Source: Bathynomus jamesi
Taxonomy: Eukaryota; Arthropoda; Malacostraca; Isopoda; Cirolanidae
Length of the DNA stretch: 64,000 bases
Assembly: GCA_023014485.1 (NCBI GenBank)
Contig: JAJOZX010001729.1
Span: 744,001 to 808,000, forward strand
Direction of reading: 5' to 3'
Shown here one piece after another: positions 56,168 to 64,000 of the stretch. How positions within the stretch are numbered: position 1 is the stretch's first letter; each line of letters starts with the position of its first letter. Made by a program: the position numbers and the translations under genes. The notes under the pieces were generated by a model. That model was not told where the DNA came from, did no database searches, and saw nothing but the letters and a program-made list of their open reading frames with translations.

Positions 56168-56629
56168 TTAAAGAATTGGAAATTTGCGATTCTACAACAG
56201 TGTCATTTTTGTTATACTTTACAATTATTTGGTTTCACTATTACCCTTAATGGTTGGTCTGATGTTCTGACTAATGCCCAGCAGCACACGTACTCCGTGA
56301 CCCACTGTTCCGTTCGCTGTTTGGAACATCCAAGTTTGACCTCTTATTTATTCACAAGTGATTCAATAGTTAGGCTTAGTCACTTCTTGCACACCCTCTT
56401 CGAATACCTTTTGTTTTTATGGATTTATTTATTTATTTATTTTTACTAGATATCTGTATAGTACAGTATATATATGTTATAAAATGAAAAATGGTAAATT
56501 AAATTAGAATTGAGTAATATAAATTTGACCAAAAAAAATTTATATATATATTCTCATCGTTAAGGTTTTCCCATAATTACGAAAGAAGCTGTTTTCCAAA
56601 TACGATAGAAAATATATATACCTTTGGTT

Positions 56630-56785
56630 AGCTTCCGCCCGAATTGTTCATTCTGACGAAGGTCAAGCTTTTCACTCCACCTTAGACCTACAGTTTAACG
56701 TGGAATCTGAACCACGCCTCATCAGCAACCCAGCGTCTTAACCACTAGGCCACCTAGGGTACCCATTTATCTACCAACCACTTTC
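56630..56785 (-). mobile_element. tRNA-derived SINE, copy 2
   Basis: The minus-strand head has A-box TGGCCTAGTGGTTAAGACGC and B-box GGTTCAGATTCCAC, followed by CTTGACCTTCGTCAGAATGA and GAACAATTCGGGCGGAAGC. It is the same family as 24165-24290, and its 3' domain is shared with the fragment at 35105-35215. Confidence 0.75.
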
Positions 56786-56789
56786 TTTA

Positions 56790-56905
56790 TTGTGTGGAAG
56801 GATGAACAGCTGGGTTTTGCTGCGCGCCGGCTGCCGTCAGGTCTCGAACCCGGGCCGATGGATTCGTAGTCAGCGACGCTAACCACTACACCACCGAGGC
56901 GCATG
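56790..56905 (-). mobile_element. tRNA-derived SINE, second family
   Basis: The minus-strand sequence has A-box GGTGGTGTAGTGGTTAGCGT (56895-56876) and B-box GGGTTCGAGACC (56852-56841), an anticodon-arm-like middle, and a 3' end with AATAAAG repeats. The tRNA-like head is well preserved, but the tail shows it is a SINE. Confidence 0.75.
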
Positions 56906-56921
56906 TGTGTGTGTGTGTGTG

Positions 56922-56962
<41 letters not shown>
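56903..56962. repeat. (TG)n/(TA)n microsatellite
   Basis: A GT run followed by a TA run next to the SINE head. Confidence 0.95.
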
Positions 56963-56965
<3 letters not shown>

Positions 56966-57159
56966 AGCTTTAAGGTCTTTCCATGGTTACGAAAGAAGTC
57001 GTTGCCAGCATTCACTGGGAAGAGCACAAAAAACCCAATAAACAAAAACTGAAAGAAGCCATATGTACAATGTATGTAATGGTATACAAATATTTTAAAT
57101 TTATTTACGGCTAACTTATGCTCTGCATGTCCGCATCCGACAATTACTATAGTAACTTC

Positions 57160-57161
57160 GC

Positions 57162-57199
<38 letters not shown>

Positions 57200-58865
57200 A
57201 GCTGCTTGGGGACTCCCAACATGGGTTTAGACGGCATAGGTCGTGTCTCACCAACTTGCTCGAGTTTTTCCACGTGATGTTGAGTGAGTACGATAAGAGT
57301 AGGGCGATTGATATACTTTATCTCGACTTTCAGAAAGCCTTTGATAAGGTACCTCACCGCCGGCTAATGGCGAAAGTGCGCGCGCTGGGTATCGGTGGGG
57401 AAATAGGTAGGTGGATTGAAAACTGGCTGAGGAATAGGCGGCAGAGGGTGGTAATTAAAGGGGCTAGTTCGGGTTGGGCCTCGGTCACTAGTGGGGTTCC
57501 TCAGGGTTCCGTTTTGGGGCCACTGTTGTTTACCATTTACATAAATGATATCGACGGTGGCATCGTCAGTCGGATCGCCAAATTCGCTGATGACACCAAG
57601 CTTGGGGCCAATGTTGGGACGCCGAAGCGATCGAGGAACTGCGTGCGGACCTAGGTAGATAGGAGAGTGGTCCGAAAAATGGCAAATGCCGTTTAACTTG
57701 GGTAAATGCAAAGTGATGCACATTGGCTACACCAATCCCAAGTCGGACTACTCGATGTTGGGTAGTAATATCGAGGTGACTGTTTAGAAAAGGACTTGGG
57801 TGTGCTAATTAGCAGCGACCTTAAGTTTACGAAACAGTGTGTAGAGGTGGAAAAGAAGCCCAGAAACTATTGGGTTATATCAGGAGGCAATTTCAGTTTC
57901 GGAACAAGGAGATTGTGCTCTCACTGTACAATTCCCTTGTTCGGCCGTACCTGGAGTATGCTGTGCAGTTCTGGTCGCCCACCCTCAGGAAAGATATTGA
58001 GAGGCTGGAGCGAGTGCAGTCGAGGGCCACAAAGTTAATCCCTTCCGTTAGGCATATGGGCTACAATCGAAGGTTACGCGCCCTGAACTTGTTTTCGCTT
58101 GAAACTCGGAGGCTGCGCGGTCAACTGATCGAGGTTTTCAAGCTCTTACGAGGGTTCAACGATGTCGATTTAGAAGTATGTTTAGTTTAAATGATAACCC
58201 ACTCACAACAATGGTTGGAAGTTGGATTTGAAACGGTTTAGGACTAGTGTGTGGGGAATTACTTTACGTATAAGATCTGTGACACATGGAACAGGTTACC
58301 TTCGGAAGTTGTGAACAGTTCCTCTGTGGATCAGTTCAAGAAAAGGTTAGACGAAATCTTGCACACTATTTGAGTGTGTAAAGACATTTAGGACCTCAGT
58401 CTGCGGAAATTTCTTTTCCTATAAAATAGTTAATATCTGGAACCAACTTCCCTCAGAGGTTGTTTCCAGTCAAAGTGTAAATCTGTTTAAAAAGGCTAGA
58501 CAAAGTACTGAACACACTCATAGTTTAAGATTAAAACCTCAGAAAACTCTGCAGGAGTTCGCTTGCTCGGTGTCTCTGTGAGCAAGCTAAATATAGAGCT
58601 ATTTATATTTTCTCCACTTTCCTGTAAAATTTCCTTGGCTACTTTTCCAGGGTCAAGGTATTTTCTTCAACCTTTTTCCGTACCTGCCTCTGGCAGGGAG
58701 GGAGCGGAGGGTGGGGAGAGAGCCTTCTACTTTACTATCCAGTTTTCTACTACTGCTAGGATAGTTGAAAGAAATAAACTTTTACAAAATTTTCCTGGCT
58801 CCCGTTGCCATTGTACCGTCCTCGGTATGGGCCGCAAGGCCTTTTGAGGTACTTCTTTTCCTTGT

Positions 58866-58895
<30 letters not shown>
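57160..58895 (+). mobile_element. CR1-A family, copy C (5' truncated)
   Basis: The plus-strand copy starts directly at the end of a (CT)n run (57162-57196) at CTAAGCTGCTTGGGGACTCC and ends after the conserved 3' UTR in (CT)n at about 58867-58894, followed by A10. It matches copies A and B closely. Confidence 0.9.
57197..58373 (+). pseudogene. CR1-A copy C reverse transcriptase, C-terminal half
   Basis: The frame opens with LLGDSQHGFRRHRSCLTNLL and includes LDFQKAFDKVPHRRLM, GVPQGSVLGPLLFTIYIND and FADDTKLGANVGT. One-base deletions near 57623 and 57657, then further shifts near 57785, 57855 and 58160, break the remainder. The end ...SSVDQFKKRLDEILHTI is at about 58370. Confidence 0.87.
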
Positions 58896-58897
<2 letters not shown>

Positions 58898-60370
58898 AAA
58901 AAAACTTGCCGGGGCCACGGTTTGCGAGACCGGATACAAAATACACGTACTATGCGGGGCTGGCGATTAATGTTTAGCAGGTTTTTTTTAATTGTTAATA
59001 ACGTGTGTGTAATAATACTGTCGTTCAGTTTCAATTAAAGAAAATTCGCCCATTTTAGCTATTTAGTTTATCAATCGCTTATCAATCAATAATTATAATC
59101 AATGCACAAAAATAGCTAATCATAAAATAACTAAAATTCTCATAATATAAAATAAAATGCAATTCTTTGGTATTATAAGATACAGTATATAGAAAAAATT
59201 TGGTATTATTATACGAACAAGAATATTGGGTACACGTTACAATCACAACACTCAAAACAACATATAATACATTTTTTTTAGTGATATAAACTTAAAGGAA
59301 CAAGCATATTAGGTACCTATAATAGTGTTACAAAAACTGTTAGAACTGAACTTTTCTTGCTTTCAGTGAAGAAAAGTCGGAAATAACGTCAGAGTAGGAT
59401 AAGCCTTGCCTAGTAAGGTCAGTCTAGAGATTTCGGAAATGGTTCAGAGCAGGTAGATTAAATTGAGGTCCACGGTAGGATTCGTCACAAGATTTGGCTA
59501 GGGCCTTTGTTAAACTATAAATTAATGCTCGGTCTTAGACCACAATGTGGGTCTAATCTAACTTGACCTACTTTAAACTGCTATTACTAAACTGGGGCTT
59601 AGAAATACAACGGTTAACTTACCAAGTCAATTGTTCTAAAGTCTTGATTTATTCAATTAGGTGTACTTCTGTTTAGGAGTAGTCCTTCCATTTGTTGAAT
59701 TTAGGTGAGCGCACTTTTAAAGTTGGTTTGTATCAATTGTAGAATCAATAGTAGTTTCTCCCCGTTTGCGTTTCAAGCCCTTAGCGTCTCGTGCTGCTAG
59801 TGACGCTATATCTTGCCGCCTTTTTCTTTGTTTCTCCAGCTCTTTTTGTTGGTTGGCTAGTTGATCGGTAGTGTCATTGTATCAATACGACTGAGTACGC
59901 TTCACCATATGGTAAAGTATATAAATACTAGTGTGGAGATTAACTCTGGTCAGTACCGATTGGGTTTCATCCATCCAATCATTGTTATAAAAGATATAAA
60001 TAATAGTGTTAATATATATTATTATTTTAAAATAATAATAAAAAAAGCGTATTGTATTACGTTTGATGCAGCCTTGACAAGTAATTGTGTTTATCGATAG
60101 TTTGGCATCCCGCTACCGCCAAAACATGGGGCCGGGTGCGGTGCACCCCTCGCAACCGCCTAAAACTGACCCTATTACGACCTTCAGTAACAATTCAATA
60201 CAGTTGGCTCATAAGGTTATGAAAGAGGATACGTGTAAATGCAAATGTCTGATTCTCTGTATGAAAACTTGGCTAATTTTTTTAGTGAAAACTCGTAAAG
60301 CTTCAGTAGTATGGGCGAAAAATGGACGAGTGCAATGCAATTGCAAATGTCGATCAATGCTGCAAAGGGG
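58896..60370. other. AT-rich region, no recognisable gene
   Basis: No convincing frames, TIRs or RNA genes were found. A short non-coding leader to the minisatellite begins near 60100 (GGGGCCGGGTGCGGTGCACC). Confidence 0.45.
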
Positions 60371-63120
60371 TATGCAACAAGGGGAGGGGAAATGCTGCAA
60401 GTTATGTAACAAGGGGACATGCTGCAAGATGTTACGCGCCAAGGGGACATGGTGCGAGGTGTTACGCGCCAAGGGGACATGGTGCGAGGTGTTACGCGCC
60501 AAGGGGACATGGTGCGAGGTGTTACGCGCCAGGGGACATGGTGCGAGGTGTTACGCGCCAAAGGGACATGGTGCGAGGTGTTACGCGCCAGGGGACATGG
60601 TGCGAGGTGTTACGCGCCAGGGACATGGTGCGAGGTGTTAGGCGCCAAGGGGACATGGTGCGAGGTGTTAGGCGCCAAGGGGACTGGTGCGAGGTGTTTA
60701 GGCGCCAAGGGGACATGGTGCGAGGTGTTAGGCGCCAAGGGACATGGTGCGAGGTGTTAGGCGCCAAGGGGCATGGTGCGAGGTGTTAGGCGCCAAGGGG
60801 ACATGGTGCGAAGTGTTAGGCGCCAAGGGGACATGGTGCGAGGTGTTAGGCGCCAAGGGGACATGGTGCGAGGTGTTAGGGGACATGGTGCGAGGTGTTA
60901 GGCGCCAAGGGGACATGGTGCGAGGTGTTAGGCGCCAAGGGACATGGTGCGAGGTGTTAGGCGCCAAGGGGACATGGTGCGAGGTGTTAGGCGCCAAGGG
61001 GACATGGTGCGAGGTGTTAGGCGCCAAGGGGACATGGTGCGAGGTGTTAGGGGACATGGTGCGAGGTGTTAGGGGACATGGTGCGAGGTGTTAGGGGACA
61101 TGGTGCGAGGTGTTAGGGGACATGGTGCGAGGTGTTAGGGGACATGGTGCGAGGTGTTAGGGGACATGGTGCGAGGTGTTAGGCGCCAAGGTGCGAGGTG
61201 TTAGGCGCCAAGGTGCGAGGTGTTAGGCGCCAAGGGGGCATGGTGCGAGGTGTTAGGCGCCAAGGGGGCATGGTGCGAGGTGTTAGGCGCCAAGGGGGCA
61301 TGGTGCGAGGTGTTAGGCGCCAAGGGGCATGGTGCGAGGTGTTAGGCGCCAAGGGGGCATGGTGCGAGGTGTTAGGCGCCAAGGGGCATGGTGCGAGGTG
61401 TTAGGCGCCAAGGGGGCGAGGTGTTAGGCGCCAAGGGGGCGAGGTGTTAGGCGCCAAGGGGGCATGGTGCGAGGTGTTAGGCGCCAAGGGGGCATGGTGC
61501 GAGGTGTTAGGCGCCAAGGGGGCATGGTGCGAGGTGTTAGGCGCCAAGGGGGCATGGTGCGAGGTGTTAGGGGCATGGTGCGAGGTGTTAGGAGGCATGG
61601 TGCGAGGTGTTAGGCGGCATGGTGCGAGGTGTTAGGAGGCATGGTGCGAGGTGTTAGGCGGCATGGTGCGAGGTGTTAGGCGCATGGTGCGAGGTGTTAG
61701 GCGGCATGGTGCGAGGTGTTAGGGGCATGGTGCGAGGTGTTAGGGGGCATGGTGCGGGGTGTTAGGCGCCAAGGGCACATGGTGCGGGGTGTTAGGCGCC
61801 AAGGGCACATGGTGCGGGGTGTTAGGCGCCAAGGCACATGGTGCGGGGTGTTAGGCGCCAAGGGCACATGGTGCGGGGTGTTAGGCGCCAAGGGCACATG
61901 GTGCGGGGTGTTAGGCGCCAAGGGCACATGGTGCGGGGTGTTAGGCGCCAAGGGCACATGGTGCGGGGTGTTAGGCGCCAAGGGCACATGGTGCGGGGTG
62001 TTAGGCGCCAAGGGCACATGGTGCGGGGTGTTAGGCGCCAAGGGCACATGGTGCGGGGTGTTAGGCGCCAAGGGCACATGGTGCGGGGTGTTAGGCGCCA
62101 AGGGCACATGGTGCGGGGTGTTAGGCGCCAAGGGCACATGGTGCGAGGTGTTAGGGGACATGGTGCGAGGTGTTAGGGGACATGGTGCGAGGTGTTAGGG
62201 GACATGGTGCGAGGTGTTAGGGGGCATGGTGCGGGGTGTTAGGCGCCAAGGGCACATGGTGCGGGGTGTTAGGCGCCAAGGGCACATGGTGCGGGGTGTT
62301 AGGGCGCCAAGGGCACATGGTGCGGGGTGTTAGGCGCCAAGGGCACATGGTGCGGGGTGTTAGGCGCCAAGGGCACATGGTGCGGGGTGTTAGGCGCCAA
62401 GGGCACATGGTGCGGGGTGTTAGGCGCCAAGGGCACATGGTGCGGGGTGTTAGGCGCCAAGGGCACATGGTGCGGGGTGTTAGGCGCCAAGGGCACATGG
62501 TGCGGGGTGTTAGCGCCAAGGGCACATGGTGCGGGGTGTTAGGCGCCAAGGGCACATGGTGCGGGGTGTTAGGCGCCAAGGGCACATGGTGCGGGGTGTT
62601 AGGCGCCAAGGGCACATGGTGCGGGGTGTTAGGCGCCAAGGGCACATGGTGCGGGGTGTTAGGCGCCAAGGGCACATGGTGCGGGGTGTTAGGCGCCAAG
62701 GGCACATGGTGCGGGTGTTAGGCGCCAAGGGCACATGGTGCGGGGTGTTAGGCGCCAAGGGCACATGGTGCGGGGTGTTAGGCGCCAAGGGCACATGGTG
62801 CGGGGTGTTAGGCGCCAAGGGCACATGGTGCGGGGTGTTAGGCGCCAAGGGCACATGGTGCGGGGTGTTAGGCGCCAAGGGCACATGGTGCGGGGTGTTA
62901 GGCCCAAGGGCACATGGTGCGGGGTGTTAGGCGCCAAGGGCACATGGTGCGGGGTGTTAGGCGCCAAGGGCACATGGTGCGGGGTGTTAGGCGCCAAGGG
63001 CACATGGTGCGGGGTGTTAGGCGCCAAGGGCACATGGTGCGGGGTGTTAGGCGCCAAGGGCACATGGTGCGGGGTGTTAGGCGCCAAGGGGACATGGTGC
63101 GGGGTGTTACGCGCCAAGGG
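60370..63120. repeat. 30-bp GC-rich minisatellite array (about 2.7 kb)
   Basis: The core unit is GTGTTAGGCGCCAAGGGGAC plus ATGGTGCGAG (30 bp), with the palindrome GGCGCC. The array has blocks. Units with TTACGCGCC occur at the left edge (60436-60620) and in the last unit (63107). TTAGGCGCC/GGGGACAT units run 60630-61050. Units with GGGGGCAT run 61220-61560. GGGCACATGGTGCGGGG units run 61755-62140 and 62235-63100. Short 22-bp units missing 8 bp around CGCC occur at 61045-61180, 61565-61740 and 62140-62230. Degenerate proto-units (ATGCTGCAAG, ATGTTGCGAG) flank both ends. Since 30 is divisible by 3 and has no stops, long frames appear on both strands; these are not genes. Confidence 0.95.
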
Positions 63121-63205
63121 GGGGTAATGTTGCGAGTTGTGCAACGGGAGAGGGGAATGTTGCAAGAGCACCAAGGGGTTATGCAACTTGGAGGCCGAGT
63201 TATCA

Positions 63206-63226
63206 TCCTCCTCCTCCGAGGAGGAG
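63206..63226. repeat. Short palindrome beside the minisatellite
   Basis: CCTCCTCCTCCGAGGAGGAG can form a hairpin. No poly(T) or gene context suggests a functional terminator. Confidence 0.3.
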
Positions 63227-63289
63227 AGGTGTTCGCCTGGCAGGAGCCAAGCGCGTATTAAGACTTCAACCGAGCGGCCGTGGTCTTAA

Positions 63290-63880
63290 TATGTTCCTAA
63301 TCAGCCAGTTGGCTTATCTGGCTGAGTTGCCAGATTGCGCTGTTTATTTAATTATAGCATATATTCTGGCTTAATCAGCCAGTTGGCTTAGAAGGCTGAG
63401 TTGCCAGTTTGCACTATTTATTTAATTAAAGCATATATTCTTTCTTAATCCGCCAGTTGGCTTAGGTCTAACCAGCTATTTGGTATAATTAAATAATAAT
63501 GTTTATATATACACAACCAAAACAATTAAATAAAACACCCACCACATCACTCTTATTTATACGAATTATTGGATTGGCATAATCCGTCAGCTGGCTTAGA
63601 ATGTCTAACCAGCCATTTGGTATAATTTAATAATAATAACGTTTATATATACAACCAAAAGAATTAAATAAAACACCCACCACATCACTCTTTATTTAAA
63701 CGAATTATTGGATTGGCATAATCCTAGTCGGAGGTGTACGTGCATTTGTGTGTGTTTGTCCCCGCCAGTTGGCAGAACCCGCCAGTTGACTTAGAAGCCC
63801 TAACCATCCACTTAGTATAATTAAATAATAATAATAATAATGTTTATATATACACATCCAAAAGAATTACTGTATTTGAC
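63290..63880. repeat. AT-rich tandem repeats, two unit types
   Basis: A unit of about 85 bp with AATCAGCCAGTTGGCTTA and TTGCCAG occurs twice (63297-63460). A unit of about 145-150 bp with TTTGGTATAATTAAATAATA, AACACCCACCACATCACTC and GAATTATTGGATTGGCATAA occurs two to three times (63440-63880). They share the CAGTTGGCTTA motif, so the longer unit probably grew from the shorter. Confidence 0.8.
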
Positions 63881-64000
63881 GGATTACAAGACGCTGCGCC
63901 GTGAAAGACGCACCTTAATTTTGGAAAGGTAAATTCAAGAAAAAAAGTTTTTGATGCACTTTATTGTTAATACAATGGATATGTAAAATTCAATAAAAAG
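63873..64000. mobile_element. Possible transposon terminus, cut by window end
   Basis: ACTGTATTTGACGGATTACA then AGACGCTGCGCCGTGAAAGACGC resembles the GATTAYAAGACGC-style terminal motifs of some DNA transposons. The other end would lie outside this window. Confidence 0.25.

Noticed and set aside
60400..63130. CRISPR-like look of regular 30-bp repeats
   Set aside because: There are no unique spacers: repeats are directly tandem with variant blocks, and the context is eukaryotic. It is a minisatellite.
60087..63261. Long open frames on both strands in the minisatellite
   Set aside because: They arise because the repeat length is a multiple of three with no stop; no domain or start context supports a protein.

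Overview
The window looks like intergenic DNA from an invertebrate, most likely an arthropod; this is inferred from transposon content alone. The element mix (DD41D and DD34D mariners, Tc1 and Tigger/pogo, ZBED-type hAT, a FLYWCH/MULE element, TTAA-flanked MITEs, CR1-like and I-like non-LTR elements, tRNA-derived SINEs) and the AT-rich, microsatellite-laden background fit such a genome. I recognise no host gene, no real tRNA or rRNA, and nothing prokaryotic. Almost every long reading frame is a transposase, a reverse transcriptase or a frame through simple repeats.

Layout. 1-10 kb: a hAT-type MITE, an intact DD41D mariner (2876-4244), a decayed non-LTR RT split by a second hAT MITE, then unrecognised sequence. 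10.3-20.2 kb: one hAT transposase gene on the minus strand, cut in two by two CR1 copies that sit in (CT)n. 20.6-23.5 kb: degraded non-LTR fragments. 24.3-30.6 kb: a nearly complete GC-rich I-like element inside (TA)n. 30.9-35.6 kb: a Tigger-like element nested in a Tc1 element, a foldback MITE with 8-bp target duplications, and a mariner MITE. 35.8-41.8 kb: a hAT-like transposon, a second DD41D copy and an intact DD34D mariner, separated only by (TA)n. 41.8-46 kb: a non-LTR element split by a MULE that itself carries a nested MITE. 46-53.4 kb: two copies of a long-TIR mariner derivative, one invaded by an inverted tRNA-like repeat cluster, and a second CR1 family with a Tigger-like insertion. 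53.4-59 kb: RT debris, small MITEs, SINEs and a third CR1-A copy. 60.4-63.1 kb: a 30-bp minisatellite, followed by longer AT-rich tandem repeats.

Functionally, only two transposase genes appear intact: DD41D copy 1 (2988-4043) and the DD34D mariner (40502-41560). Everything else is fragmentary. The main interest is the readable order of nesting, the association of CR1-A with (CT)n, the incompletely classified transposon at 35848-38789, and the block-structured minisatellite. Boundaries come from terminal inverted repeats and target-site duplications where these are visible; other boundaries are approximate.
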